Shown: positions 45,758-57,702 of the stretch, piece after piece | Layout of the letters: each line of letters opens with the position of its first letter | Numbering within the stretch: position 1 is the stretch's first letter | Source of the DNA: Neopestalotiopsis rosae | Lineage: Eukaryota; Ascomycota; Sordariomycetes; Amphisphaeriales; Sporocadaceae | NCBI GenBank assembly: GCA_023078685.1 | Contig: JALGAS010000001.1 | Location: 8,060,001-8,124,000, forward strand | Length of the DNA: 64,000 nt | Reading direction: 5' to 3' | Program-made: the position numbers and the translations under genes | The notes under the pieces: model-generated | Database searches by the model: none | What the model saw: the letters and a program-made list of their open reading frames with translations, nothing else | What the model was told of the DNA's origin: nothing

Positions 45758-48700
45758 CTAAGCCCATACGTCTACATGTCTATGGTGTGTATCTTTGACT
45801 TGCCAGTCGTCTTCCCCAAAATACCGGACTGATCTCGCAAACATGTCAAAATGTCTCTACAGTCAGCCTGTCCTCGGGCAGCGGCATAGAGAAGATACTC
45901 TCCAAGTTGGCCCGAGCTGCGCGCGCCATATTAGCAGTGCCGCAAATGTATATCTTGGCCCCCTGATCCAACAGCAGTTCAATCTCTTTCCGGTCAACGA
46001 GCAATTGATCTTGCACATACTTGACTTGGGGCATGTCTGCCCCTGTCTCGTTTTCCGAACGACTATACACGCGGCGCGTTTCCAAAGCCCCTGCCGACTC
46101 CCACTTTTGAAAGTCTTCTGCGTAAATATCGTCTTCCCCAGGCCTTCGGCAGCCGAAATATAATAGAGCTGGAGCTATCCTTTCGCCCCGTCGAATCTGC
46201 AGGAATCGTTCCTCGACAAAGCTTCTGAAAGGAGCCAAGCCAGATCCGGCACAGATCATGATTATGGGTGTCTTGCTGGGGTCTTCTGGCAAATGAAAGC
46301 TTGGCTTTGCTGGCCGGTACGAAATGTACAGTACGGAGCCGACACGCAGGTTTCTCAGAAAGTTGGAACCAACTCCCAGCTCTGGCATATCGGCATGGGG
46401 GTTACGAGTGACGACTGAATAGGTAATGGACGCATGTAATGGTTTGTAGGACGGCGCCGACGACAATGAGTAGATACGATCCCGTAGCGGATTGAGCATA
46501 GCCACGTACACCTCGAAAGTGATCTTCAGACCCGGAAATATCAGCAAAAGATCCATGACAGACGCAATCTTGCTCCGAAACTTGGCTAGGGACCGATCCA
46601 CAAGGGCATTGAGTTCTCTCAGAGTCTTCTCATCGTCACATGCATGGCGAAGGTCTTCTATATTCTGTATTGCATTTATTAGCAAGTTATCCTGAAAGCA
46701 AAGGCACATGTCCGAGAGGGAGACACTAGGAATTTTACCTTCGGAGTGACTGGCTGCGTCAACTCGACATGGAACCTCAATAGCTCAGTGACCGTCAACG
46801 TGGTATTTGCTGGTAGACCCGTAGAGCTGAAAGACTTGATGGTGATCTGGCAGTCCGGTGCTAGATGAAAATGTGCGAGGATTCGATCTACGTCGTCTGT
46901 AGAGTTCTCTACCATCACATAAAAATGGTCACCGGGGCGGATATCAAGCTGACGGGCCATGGAGAACTCTAGACTCCGTTTCTCGGGTGCTCCGGGTGCG
47001 GTAAGGACCTTAACGCTTGTGACGACGGCTTCGACGGTATCATGGCGTACTGTGGCCCGAAGCGGCAAGGATAATGAGGCATCCAGCTGCAATGTGCCTG
47101 CATCAAGTCCCAGTGAGTTTCCGAGCTTGAAGTGCTCCTGAATGGCAGGCCAGAGTTCGGTCGAGTTCCAGCATTCCAGGTCCGCATATGGATCCGAGTC
47201 TGCCACATCGCAATTGCCAAACGTGGCCAGGCGGTTGGCTCCAGCAGATTCCAGAAGGGTATCTAACAGCTTCGGCACAAGTTGAAATGTCTTGGCCCAA
47301 TCGTGATGGCCACAGCCAAACACGGCAAAGTGTACGTTCTCGAGTGACGATGGGGGCATCCCATCCAGCCAAGACACGAAGGCCTTCGCATTGTCTGTCG
47401 GCTGGCCATCATAAGAGGCAGTTACGATGACAGTGACTTCGCCCTGGTGTAATTCGCGCACGGCGCTGTCTAATTCGGCGATTTTTGCGACGCGCAAACC
47501 TCTCGAGCCAAAGTCGGTAGCAAGACGGTATGCAAGAGCTTTGCAAGTTCCGGCGTTGGAACCATAGAGGATAGTTATGCCCGGCCCCGCTGCGGTAGCA
47601 TCTGCGGGCGCAAAAAACGTAGCGTTGTTTGGATCAGCGGCTTTTGGGTGGCTTCCAAGGGACGGCAAAAGACTGCCAGTGGAGCGATCTTCTCGCAAGG
47701 ACGCGTTGATTCTCAGACCGTCAGGCTTGATGGTCAAGGTCTCGACATATTTGAGCTCATAGTCGGGATTGCAGAGCTTCAAATCAAAGTTGCGCAGCAG
47801 CATAGCCAGGACAAGCAGGGCTTCCTGCCATGCAAATGCCCTGCCGATGCAACCTCTCTTGCCATTTCCAAATGGCTTGTAGCACCCATGAGGTAGCTTG
47901 GCAAAGTTGTCATCCAGCATCCGCTCGGGTCTCCATTCCTTGGCATCTGTGCCGAAAACTTTGCTCTCCGTCTGGGATGCATGGAGCAGAATGTTAATTG
48001 GAGTCTGCATATCCACGGCGAACTTGCCGCCCAACACCTCGGGCTTTAGGGCCTTGACTGCGAATCCTGGTGCAGTGGGCATCAGCCGAAGCGACTCCTT
48101 CAGCATCGCGTCCAGATATTTCAGCTGGGAGAGGTGACCGACGTTCACGTCAGAGTCACCGACGACTGAATCAACCTCGTTTCGGGCCTTTTTGTAGGCA
48201 GCGGGGTCCTTGAGCATGTAATAAGTTGTGAAAGACAGCAAACCCGATGTCGTCTCGTGCCCTGCAATTAGAAACGTGATCAAATTGTGCACAATTTGAG
48301 CGTCCGTCATTCCTTTGCCACTCTGGGGATCTCTCCCGTTCAAGAGCCGGTTCAACAAGTCATCCGACGCCACGGGGCTTTTTCTTCGCTTCTGGAGGAT
48401 GTCGAGACACGTGCGCTCCATTACCTTAATATCACGACCAAAACGCTTCGCAGCTCGCATCCGAAGGGAATTCATCCAATCTGGTAAAGCACTTCGAACA
48501 CTACCCTCGGCTAAGAAGCTTATCATGGACTCAATGAACGGATCCAGCTTGTCGCCCTGGTAGAAGCTGTTGAACCTGTAATCCATGGTGCAGAGCGCAA
48601 TAGTGTCGAGGGTAAGCCGTGTGAAGTCTGAGGCAACGTCTATCGGGTAGCTGTCATCAAGCCATGCCCTTGGAGATTCTGGGGTCAACCTTACGTCACT

Positions 48701-49249
48701 CTGCGCAGTGATATGCAATGGTTGGAAGAGTCTTACCATTTGAGACAAAGCTGGTTGGCGAGGTCGTTCATTTGGGGGAAAGTGTCGCGTATTGCTATGG
48801 GGCCGAAGGCTGGCATCAAGATGCGATGGGCAATCTCCCATCCCTCCTCGCCATCGTAGGCTGTGAACAGTCCATCTCCGGTGCCCGGTCGCAGCTTTTC
48901 GATCCCGCCAGAAACAGCCTTGTAAAAGCGCGTCTCATCGCAAAGCTCGTTGACGATCTCCTGAGAACAAGCCACGAGTTCGGTTTGGCCGTTGAATGTT
49001 ATCTTAAAGAGCGGGCCTAGAGATAGAGACGACGATTCTGTCAGCTGTTGGTCGATTGGGATGTACACGGCTCCAGTTCATGGAAAAGTACTTCTGGTGG
49101 AATCTAGAAATACCGTATGTGTCGGCTAGTTTCACCATTGACTCCAGCGCGGCGTCCAAATCGATGTCAAGAAGGTTCCCTATGAGCGGCAACGCTACAA
49201 TCAGAATTAGCAATTGTGTCCCGATCGACGTCCGGATTGGGACTTCCAT
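45758..49249 (-). CDS. CYP505-type self-sufficient cytochrome P450 (P450-reductase fusion)
   Basis: Five exons (49249-49114, 49016-48737, 48689-46739, 46691-45899, 45828-45758) give 1076 residues, the usual CYP505/P450foxy length. P450 part: LPLIGNL, I-helix AGHETTSG, ExxR in ESLRL, heme loop [11 protein letters not shown]. Reductase part: flavodoxin domain starting [14 protein letters not shown] motif [14 protein letters not shown] motif [12 protein letters not shown]. Relatives hydroxylate fatty acids or act in secondary metabolism. The last exon is my inference: without it the chain ends VETF at 45846. With the 70-nt intron it ends RHVDVWA, like the RYxxDVW tail of BM3-type reductases. A hydrophobic N-terminal stretch ([17 protein letters not shown]) may help membrane association. 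Confidence 0.92.
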
Positions 49250-50077
49250 GGCATATTCACTGACCTCGTGGCCCCGGGATTGGACTAAGCTCGGTAAACG
49301 CTCCCATTCTCGCTCTCCTCTGTCGTTTTCTCTAAGCTGCGTCTTCTTTCCCTGCACTCTAATACAAGCCTTGAAGACTTATGTGAAAGTTGGCAGCGAT
49401 GCCTTATACTTACTCAATCATCACTTGCCTTGTCACAGATGGAATCGTAATCGATAGCGGATTGGCGTTTCTATAGGAAACTTTCAAAACACCTATCAGG
49501 CCACCACACGGCATGCACGGCTACGGTGTTGCGGACACATCAGCCATCGGCAGTCAGAGATCGGATTCAAGTCGAGGTGGGAGTGCTGGAGAGGTGGGTA
49601 ACACGGGCTTGGCAGCTCCCAAATCAGCCGACGCTGTATTCTCCTAGTTTAGCGATGAAACAAGTCGCCAGCTTCTTTTGCCTCTTTGCTTTTTTTTAAA
49701 ACGGCCTCAAGGCACCAATACTCAGTTGTCTAGCTATGTTGTCGCGTAGATAACTGCCAGCGTAGCAGCTCGGGGCCCTCGGATCCCGCGGAGCAAACTT
49801 GGCGGTACCCCGCTGACGATTGCTCTGCGGCACGGATCTATCAACGACGTTTTTATTGGCTGCAAGAGTGGCTGAGTATCCCTCGAGCCATGGTACGGAT
49901 CTTGTATACTGCCGCATGAGACAAGTATCAATGAAATAATTCCCCCAACGGCCCCTTTCTTCCAATCCCCGGCGGGCCTTTCTTCTCTTTCCTTTTCCTT
50001 CCGTCTCGTATCTCAGTCACAAGGATCCTTACTAGTTACACACGCGACTCGCAAATCTTACGATAGTATCGCTCTAG
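49250..50077. other. intergenic region
   Basis: 828 bp between two minus-strand genes; it holds the presumed CYP505 promoter. No gene or repeat recognised. Confidence 0.5.
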
Positions 50078-51265
50078 TCAGATCATATCCTTGGTGTTAT
50101 AGTCTTCTATCACTTCAGCCAGGTTTCGGAAGTGAATACCGTGGAAGAATTTCTGTCGGTGTTCCGTCACTTTTTCACCAGGAACCTCTACGGCGCCGCT
50201 ATTGAGCCAAGCATGGACCTCGTAAGGCATGGTTTCCATCGTACTCTCAGGATGCATGTCCAAATATTCTTCGAGGCCTGCAGTGTCTGCTGGTTCTCGC
50301 ATAAAGTCTCTGCCTAGAACTGTTTTAGCTATCCAGCCGCAGGGGCAGGTGACTGGTCTGCCATACCATAAATGCTCTTGACCTCTTCTGCGAGTTGCTC
50401 AAAAGTCAACTTCTGGCCAACAATGTAGTAGTAAGGTTCCTTCATCGTTTTAGCATCTGACTTGAGTGGCAGGGTCGTTCAGACTTACCCATTCGTTGAA
50501 CTTGCAAATACGAACTGCTGCTTTCATAACATCTCGCGCAGCCGTCCAACCAATTGTGACGTCCGTGTTTCCGGGCCAGCGTACAACAGACTTTTCAACA
50601 TCTATCAATGGCGGTGTACCGTAGTTTTTGAGGTACGTTTTCTGGTAGTCTGGAAGAGCATAATCCAGAAACGTTCCAAGCACCAGGGTTGTATGCTCAA
50701 TCTCTGTCTGTGCTGCCAAACGTTGGCGTATTGGGATGCGTGTTTTTCGGTAATGCCGCGGTTCCCAAGGATACTTCTCAATGTCACCTATCATTTCGGA
50801 GCCATGGTACCTCTTGCAAGTCTTGGACATCTGCATCGCGTCAATCAATTGATTATGTACTCGGACGTAGGCTGGCTCGTCCCAAGTCACCCAGAACGCA
50901 AACAACGAAATGGCCTCAAATTCGTCCAATATCTTCACGACAGAGTCGACGGAGTAGTCAGTCACCCGGAAGAAGACATTGGGTTGTTTCTCGAACCAGT
51001 CTCGTTTCTGCGACAAGATTAAACAATGCACTTTTGCTTGGGGTGTAGCGCGCATTTCACTTACAGAAGAGCCCATGACAACGGCCTGAAATGTGCCATC
51101 TGCATTGATCTCTTCAACAAGATACCTAAAACTGGATGAGAAACTATTATTCTGGTTCTCGTTGTGGCTTTATTTGAGGGTCAATTAGGTATCTTTTTCT
51201 TCTTCTTACTTGGCCATATCACCAGCGCCAGCAATGGCAATGGTTCTTTTCAGGTTCCGCGCCAT
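50078..51265 (-). CDS. NmrA-like NAD(P)-binding reductase family protein
   Basis: Five exons (51265-51210, 51125-51065, 51007-50489, 50460-50367, 50313-50078) give 321 residues. MARNLKRTIAIAGAGDMAKY opens with a Rossmann Gly-rich loop. The middle has FRVTDYSVDSVVKIL, then HGSEMIGDIEK and TLVLGTFLDYALP, and GWTAARDVMKAAVRICK. This is the layout of the NmrA/isoflavone-reductase branch of atypical SDRs, which either reduce small molecules or sense NAD(P). With tailoring enzymes on both sides an enzymatic role is more likely. The acceptor of intron 3 (CTCAAG) is weak but is the only in-frame choice. It starts the left arm at the divergent region 51266-51864. Confidence 0.85.
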
Positions 51266-51864
51266 TATGTAAACAATATTTGTTTGTAGAATGTGCAAAA
51301 TTGTAGGCTTCTCAATCTTGGAAATTGAACTTTGATTGAGTAAATGCCAAATTTCAGCACGAAAACAACCGCCAACACGACATTTGATATATCTGTAATC
51401 TCGCGTTGCTCAAGTAGATGCACGGTGGGGAGAGAGGTCGGACTGGGCATCTGCTGTGCTACAGGCCTTTAGTGGAAGTCTAGTGGCTCGAAGCCGGCTT
51501 GCTGGCAACTCTGTTAGTGCCAAGTGCTGAAAGACTTTAGCGCCTCAATGAGCCAATGCATCTACAGAGTAGCTCGTAGCACAAATCTCCAACTTGACTT
51601 CTTGCGGAATCCGAGGTGCCCGAGCTGCTCCGGTGCCACACATCTGTTATCTAGGCGACGGTCCATTATTAAGTTGTAAGAAAGTTCCCAGCCATGTGAT
51701 CCACCAAAGCAACATGCAGCCGTGGGTAAGAGTTATGCTTCCATCGATCTACCAAGAATAAAAGTGTCGCCCTGAGTGCGCCACTGTTGTATACTGTAGT
51801 TGAAGAAACAAACCCCAGTCCGTGCTATCTCAATCCGTATAGCCAATCTGTTTGCCTCCTAAAA
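51266..51864. promoter_or_regulatory. candidate bidirectional promoter at the centre of the cluster
   Basis: 599 bp between divergent ATGs of the NmrA-like and dioxygenase genes. Minus-strand cluster genes all lie to the left and plus-strand ones to the right, so this is the switch point. An AATAAAA-type AT element (51758-51764) sits about 100 bp upstream of the right-hand ATG. No binding site could be proven. Confidence 0.45.
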
Positions 51865-52731
51865 ATGACAAGTGACTTTCCGAACGTCAAAGTTGCCAAA
51901 GTACCGGCCAATGCCGGCACCGAGGCATTGCTTGAAGCCTATCACAGAGACGGCGGTGTCATCATTCAGGGTCTCTTGTCCACGGAACAGGTCTCCAATA
52001 TCAATGCAGAGCTTGATCCGTTGATGGACCACATTGACGCCGGTACCAAGGAAGGTTCAGATGGCGAGAAGCCGTTTTTTGGACACAACACGAAACGACT
52101 CACCAACATCGTCACCCATAGCAAGACTTTTCGGGATGAGGTCTTGGACAACAGCGTCCTCCACGACGTCACGCAGGCCACCCTGTCGAAAGGCGTCGAT
52201 TTTCCCACCTACTGGCTTAACACGACGCAGGTTATTCAGATTGGACCGAAGAGCCCACCACAGTATCTACACCGGGATTTCTATTACCCACTCCTTCCTA
52301 GAGATGGGCCCGAGGTTATGAATAACATTCTCATCGCTTTGTCTGATTACAAGGAGATCCACGGCGCGACTCGCGTCATACCCGGTAGTCACTTGTGGGA
52401 CGATCTTGAAGACACTGGGACGTTTGAGAGAACCGTGCCGGCAGAGATGGAACCCGGTGATGCCCTCTGGATCTGCGGAAATGTCGTTCACGGCGGAGGG
52501 GCAAACCAGACCGAGGATTTCTATCGACGCGCGCTGTCTTTCAGCTTCTGCAATAACTCCTTGACTCCTGAGGAGGCAATCCAACATCTGGTTCCTCTGG
52601 AAGTGGCAAAGACTCTGAGTAAGCGTGGACAGCAAATGATAGGATTCCGATCACAGCCTACCAAGAGCGGCATGAGAGTCTATATGGCAGACTTCAAAGA
52701 GCTTGCAACTATGTTAGGCTTGGACGAATAA
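51865..52731 (+). CDS. PhyH-family Fe(II)/2-oxoglutarate dioxygenase
   Basis: Single exon, 288 residues; ATG at 51865. Upstream in-frame codons reach a TTG at 51787 but no other ATG. The phytanoyl-CoA dioxygenase fold is seen in LEAYHRDGGVIIQGLLS, the HxD iron motif in QYLHRDFYYPLLP, GATRVIPGSHLW, and the distal His in GNVVHGGGANQT. YRRALSF, probably supplying the 2-oxoglutarate-binding Arg, follows. Fungal members catalyse hydroxylation, desaturation, ring formation or endoperoxide formation in alkaloid and terpenoid pathways. The reaction here cannot be predicted. All metal ligands are present, so it should be active. Confidence 0.92.
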   Translation: MTSDFPNVKVAKVPANAGTEALLEAYHRDGGVIIQGLLSTEQVSNINAELDPLMDHIDAGTKEGSDGEKPFFGHNTKRLTNIVTHSKTFRDEVLDNSVLHDVTQATLSKGVDFPTYWLNTTQVIQIGPKSPPQYLHRDFYYPLLPRDGPEVMNNILIALSDYKEIHGATRVIPGSHLWDDLEDTGTFERTVPAEMEPGDALWICGNVVHGGGANQTEDFYRRALSFSFCNNSLTPEEAIQHLVPLEVAKTLSKRGQQMIGFRSQPTKSGMRVYMADFKELATMLGLDE

Positions 52732-53221
52732 TTCTGGGTATACTAAGCAGTAAGCGGAGTCATCATACCTCTAGCCTAGGTATCAATATGCGTTCCAACA
52801 TGTTTATGTGAATGGTATGTTTCCAAGTCGATGAGCTCGCGATATTTTCCCCTCATTCCGGTGATTTATACAAGCGCACCTGATCTATAAAGATTGTTCA
52901 CCCTATTACGAGCGGTGGAGCCAAGTATAGATTGATGGTATGCACGGACCTTTTAGTATAGGAGTACTATACACCTCCTTTCAGTGGAAGTTCCAGTTAG
53001 ACTCGGCCTCCGAATGCATCAACATAATCTCAAGGAAATATGATGCACCTATGGGTCTCGGAACAAAATTTACCTATATAATACGGACGTCTCGCATTAT
53101 CAGATCAGGTGCTCAGTCAAGGCTTTTATCACGGTGGCGAGCAGTCATACTCTCAAGATCTTGCTTTGCTCTCCGAAGCTTGATTTCATTATTTATTTCC
53201 TCTCCACAATTTCCAACAAAG
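52732..53221. other. intergenic region
   Basis: 490 bp between tandem plus-strand cluster genes; contains the TATA element of the SDR gene. Nothing else recognised. Confidence 0.5.
53075..53082 (+). promoter_or_regulatory. TATA-like element of SDR gene
   Basis: TATATAAT about 145 bp upstream of the ATG at 53222, followed by a pyrimidine-rich stretch near 53160-53210. Confidence 0.45.
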
Positions 53222-54240
53222 ATGAGTCAATCTCTGAAAGGCAAGGTTGCCATTGTGACTGGGGCGTCGCGAGGTAGGTCAACATCTATTCTTGAACCAA
53301 AACTGGATCTTGTCCCAACTGGAACAAAACCTAGGCATTGGAGCTGGAGTGGCAAAAGAGCTTGCCAAAAGGGGCGCTTCTCTCGTACTCACATACGTAG
53401 CATCGGCGAAAAAGGCCGAGGAGCTTGTCAAGTACATCGAATCAGAGTACCAGACAGTCGCGATAGCTGTCCAGGCAGACTGTTCGGTGCCGACCATGGC
53501 CTCACGAACAATCTTGGAGCGCACTCTAGAGTCGTACCCAGGCGGCATTGACATCATCGTCAACAATGCAGCCAACGGTGATGATCACGCCCTGCTAGAC
53601 GTCACAGAGCAAGAGTTCAGCAAGGTCTTCAACACGAATGTGCTCATGCCATTGCTATTGATCAAAGAATGCCGACCGTACCTCAAGCGGAAGGCTAGAG
53701 TCGTGAACGTGGGCTCTGTTGCCGGCAGACGAGGTAGGCGCCCCTGCTTTAGGCAAAACAATCGATGACAATCGCCTATTTACATCTATCCAGCTTATCC
53801 TTCTGCCGTCCTTTATGCTGCATCGAAATCTGCCCTTGAGAGTATCACAAGAAGTTTGGCCTTTGATCTTGGTGTGTTCCAAGCGTCATGTCTATAGCAA
53901 GCACAGATCTTACCCTGATTATAGGCCGCGAGTTCGAAGCTACCGTAAACGTCATTAATCCTGGCCCAGTAGCCACAGACATGTGAGTTAACATCGCGAA
54001 ATTAAACCCTTTAGTCTGGCACTTTTTGACCTGCAACTCACAGCTTACTTCCCAAAAAGGTGGGCAAACACCCCCGGCAGCAAAGAGATCGAAGCTCTGA
54101 TACATCCGCTCACGGCTGCTGGAGATCGGATTGCCACAGTCGAGGACATTGCACCTATTGTGGCATTTCTTTGTGAGGAGCAATCTCGATGGATAACTGG
54201 GAATGTTACTTGTGCCAACGGAGGGTTTGTGTTTATTTAA
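53222..54240 (+). CDS. short-chain dehydrogenase/reductase (classical SDR)
   Basis: Five exons (53222-53273, 53335-53733, 53794-53871, 53925-53982, 54060-54240) give 255 residues. The cofactor loop TGASRGIGAGVA is built across the first junction. IDIIVNNAANGD, VVNVGSVAG, and the catalytic pair YAASKSALES (Tyr-x3-Lys) follow. Then come NPGPVATDM and the C-terminal WITGNVTCANGGF. The length and motifs are those of 3-oxoacyl-ACP reductase-like and versicolorin-reductase-like SDRs. It is NAD(P)H dependent, with a ketone or alcohol substrate unknown. All junctions are canonical GT..AG and phase-consistent. Confidence 0.93.
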
Positions 54241-55281
54241 TGACCATAGAAAGGTACATACCCTTCATGAGAGAAACGACTATGCATGACCTTTTCACGT
54301 TTCTCTTTGCCTTTATTTTGTTGGTTGATCCATCAACATGTCCGCCTGAGCCCGGTAGCCGACTGTGAATGCCCTGAAATTGGACGAAGCATTTCACGGC
54401 CTTGAATTTCTCAGAGCATGGTCCTGAAAATTCTTTGCGATGAATTGTAGATCACACACCTTAGGCGGCCACATCTAGGGCCACAATACCCTGGCGATAT
54501 GCTACTGTTGATAGAAGTATAAAGAATCGGCAGTAAGTAGCCTACCTATAGACCCAAATGCCCGATGGCTGTGAGATGACTTGAGACGGTACAATCCATT
54601 CCCCAGATAGGATGACAAAAATTACATTGAATAAAGGATCACTACGCTCACATAGGACTTTCCGGGCAAAAACAATGGCCGATCGTTATCTAAGCGCGAT
54701 ACTCCATGGGAACATGGACAGAACTGCCCAGACCCGAGAAGTTGGTTATCTCCGAGTGGCTCTACGACCATGCACTAGTCCTGTGCCAGTTGTGCGAAGC
54801 CCAAAATTGGCAGGGGTGCGATATGCATCTGCACAAGACCATATATGGCTATCTATATGGTAAGTAGGTATGTTTGACTTGCGGGCTGACTAGCAACTTG
54901 TGGCCCATAACGCGTCTTATCTAATCCCAAGCTTTCTCCTCTGCCATCCGGCAAGGATCTCAATCAAGCGCTGATCGACAATGAGATTCTAGTGACACTA
55001 TACATGAATAAAAGCCTATTGAGACCACTGACAGCAGTATCATCACGAATTCCGCCAGACCTGTTCTGAAGACTTGTGCAGGCTTTTAACGCTGTACGAA
55101 GGACATAGCACCTATTCCAAACCGAATGTATATACTGACCCCGGTTTCTTCATTTGCTAATCGACTAATCAGGATTTCAATTAGGCCTTCGAATAACTAC
55201 CTAGGTAGTCTCCGCTTGTCTTGTCCCAGAACCGGTTTATAGCGCTCTCGGTCGACCGTCAACAGTCTCCCAGATTACACT
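54241..55281. other. intergenic region
   Basis: About 1.04 kb between tandem genes. It contains a 14-bp palindrome ACTACCTAGGTAGT (55196-55209), about 75 bp upstream of the permease ATG. No gene seen. Confidence 0.5.
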
Positions 55282-56793
55282 ATGGACGTCGAAGTCATCC
55301 GCAAGGAGCATAGCAGTGCCGAACAGAAATTGACCTTGACGAGATCGGGTCCGTCAGTCAAGGAACAGCAGGCGATACACATGAAAAAGCATTTCAGCCT
55401 GTGGAGTTCTCTTGGTGTGCAGTTCTCCGTTACTGCATCTCCGCTTACACTGGGAACATACCTCTCCTTGAACATGGGTGTCGGAGGAGCACCCGGATAC
55501 TTCTGGGGCTTCATCTTTGTTGGAGTATTTCAGCTCATTGGCACCTTAGTAACTGCAGAGATCGCATCTTCACTGCCTCACTCATCAGGTCCTGCATACT
55601 GGGTCGTCGCATTGGCTCCGTCAAAGTTCGCCAGATTCTATGGGTACATCATGGGCTGGCTCACGACATGTGCATGGATGTGTATCACAGCGGCCAGCTG
55701 CTTATATCCTGCGCAATTGACCACCGCCTTGGCCGCGGTGATGAACCCTGCTTATGAGCCGGCTGCTTGGCATACATACATTGTATACGTCGGCTACGCT
55801 TTGATTGCATTGTTCTTGAATCTTCCAAAGACGTTCAAATCTGTCGGTCTTCTGATGCAGGCTTCACTCATTCTGATCAACGGTACGGCAATATACCTCC
55901 TCGTATCACTCCTCGTCATGGCCACGCCAAAGGCATCCCCCAAAGCTGTATTCATCGATTTTGTCAACGAAACAGGCTGGTCCTCAAATGGCGCAGTGTT
56001 CTTTATTGGACTATTGCCTTCCATCGCCGCTCTAGGCTCCCTAGATAATGTCATCCATTTGACGGACGAGGTGGAACAGCCGCGGTCAAACATTCCAAAA
56101 GTTCTCTTGATCAATTTTGCGTTGTCATTTGCGGCCGGCCTGCCAATGATCGTCGTCTACGAGTTCTGCAACGTCGATCCGCTATCACTGCTGATACCAG
56201 TGGGCGGACAGCCATTCGTACAACTCCTCGTAAATGCCTACCAATCGCCCGCCATGGTGGCTGCTGGAGTAACTCTAACCATTATATCTCTCTTCATTGG
56301 AGCGTGTGCCTCGCTTATTTCTTGGTCGCGGCTGTATTGGTCGTTTGCCCAGAACGGCTCCCTCCCGTTCTCCGCCAAGATGTCTCGCCTGACGTCAAAG
56401 GAAGATCTGCCCTTGAACGCTTTGCTGTGGTGCACGTTGATCAATTGCGCCATCGGAGCCATCAGTATTGGGTCCCTGACCGCGATGAATGCTCTCATTG
56501 GTGCCGCAGGCGTCTGCTCGTTGATTGCCTTTGCTTCCACCTTTGGGTTGGCAATTTGTAAGGGACATGGGAGTTTTGGCCAACAAAGGACCTTTAGTCT
56601 CGGCAGGCTTGGAACTCCCCTATACTGGATTGGCTTCCTGTGGTGTTTGTTCATGATGGTTTGGTTGTCTATGCCGACCTACCTGCCAGTCACTCTAGCG
56701 TTGATGAATTGGACTGTGGTCGTTGTTTTCGGCTTTGGGTTTCTCGCGGCACTGTGGTGGCTGTTTGGCTTCTCTCAAAATAACGTTATCTAG
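55282..56793 (+). CDS. APC-superfamily amino acid/choline/GABA-type permease
   Basis: Single exon, 503 residues, about 12 hydrophobic segments. A cytosolic N-terminus of about 38 residues precedes HFSLWSSLGVQFSVTASPLT, the TM1 region typical of fungal choline/GABA permeases (Hnm1/Uga4-like). Other hallmarks are EIASSLPHSSGPAYWVVAL and HLTDEVEQPRSNIPK in the middle loop. The substrate is unknown; amino acid, polyamine, choline or GABA are the usual ones. Its place inside a run of tailoring enzymes suggests uptake of a precursor or movement of a nitrogenous product. The absence of introns contrasts with its intron-rich neighbours. Confidence 0.92.
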   Translation: MDVEVIRKEHSSAEQKLTLTRSGPSVKEQQAIHMKKHFSLWSSLGVQFSVTASPLTLGTYLSLNMGVGGAPGYFWGFIFVGVFQLIGTLVTAEIASSLPHSSGPAYWVVALAPSKFARFYGYIMGWLTTCAWMCITAASCLYPAQLTTALAAVMNPAYEPAAWHTYIVYVGYALIALFLNLPKTFKSVGLLMQASLILINGTAIYLLVSLLVMATPKASPKAVFIDFVNETGWSSNGAVFFIGLLPSIAALGSLDNVIHLTDEVEQPRSNIPKVLLINFALSFAAGLPMIVVYEFCNVDPLSLLIPVGGQPFVQLLVNAYQSPAMVAAGVTLTIISLFIGACASLISWSRLYWSFAQNGSLPFSAKMSRLTSKEDLPLNALLWCTLINCAIGAISIGSLTAMNALIGAAGVCSLIAFASTFGLAICKGHGSFGQQRTFSLGRLGTPLYWIGFLWCLFMMVWLSMPTYLPVTLALMNWTVVVVFGFGFLAALWWLFGFSQNNVI

Positions 56794-57702
56794 AAAAATG
56801 CAGCTGGTCATAATATATACCGAATTGCCAGAGTCGATCCCCTTTTCGTCCTCATTTCTAGCCATCTCTGTTCAAAATACGCTTTCTTTCCATTGATTAG
56901 CGTAACTCGTTCGCGAGTCCTTAGTACTGCGATAATCATGTAGAGAACGTGGAAACACGCACAATTGGTAGTAATATGTATAGTTCCAAGTTGGGTGCCC
57001 ATAGTTTAATGCCTATATGGACTCTCCCCCAGCCCCCTCAACTATGTCAGTGATATGCCCCACATGGGTTGTTCTATTTACTGGCTGCGTCGACTTGAAC
57101 ATATCTCTCAAGAAACATAACACCCAGCCAGAGTATCTCAGTCGCCACTATAGCAGCTGGCACACACCAGGCAATCAGGCCGTTGGAGCCCTTTTGACTT
57201 GAAATGACAGCGCTTCCATAAACAAATCTGATCCTTTAATACACATGATATGGTCCGTGGCACATCGCTAAGCTCGGCCATTTCCTCGTGGCCGCGAGCA
57301 TACTAATCCGCAAATCAGACGATTCGCACGAGGCGGGGACGAAGTGCCGCGAGCATTGACATTTTCACGCACGCATGTTGCCATCAATTGCATCTTTCGC
57401 CTTCACAGAATCAGTATAACTTGCATAAAGCTGTCAACGGACTTGGAGTCTGCCGAATTATACTGTTTCATTTTGATACTAAGTCCGTCCGAATCCCGAA
57501 TCCCGTAGGCGCGAAACCCAGAAAGGTGGGTTGAGGTTGGAGTATTGCCGGGGATGCGTGTGGATCGATATATCGGGTTTCACTATTAGCAAAGCACTGT
57601 GAAGTCGATATAAACCATATCTATTCGTGTAAGATTAGCAATCGATTAGTTTGGTTTCATTTCTTTCCAAAGTGTAGTGAGGACACCAGAAGAAGAGGGA
57701 AA
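56794..57702. other. intergenic region
   Basis: 909 bp between tandem plus-strand genes, holding the P450 promoter (TATA at 57609). No gene recognised. Confidence 0.5.
57609..57614 (+). promoter_or_regulatory. TATA box of P450 gene
   Basis: TATAAA about 90 bp upstream of the ATG at 57703. Confidence 0.55.
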
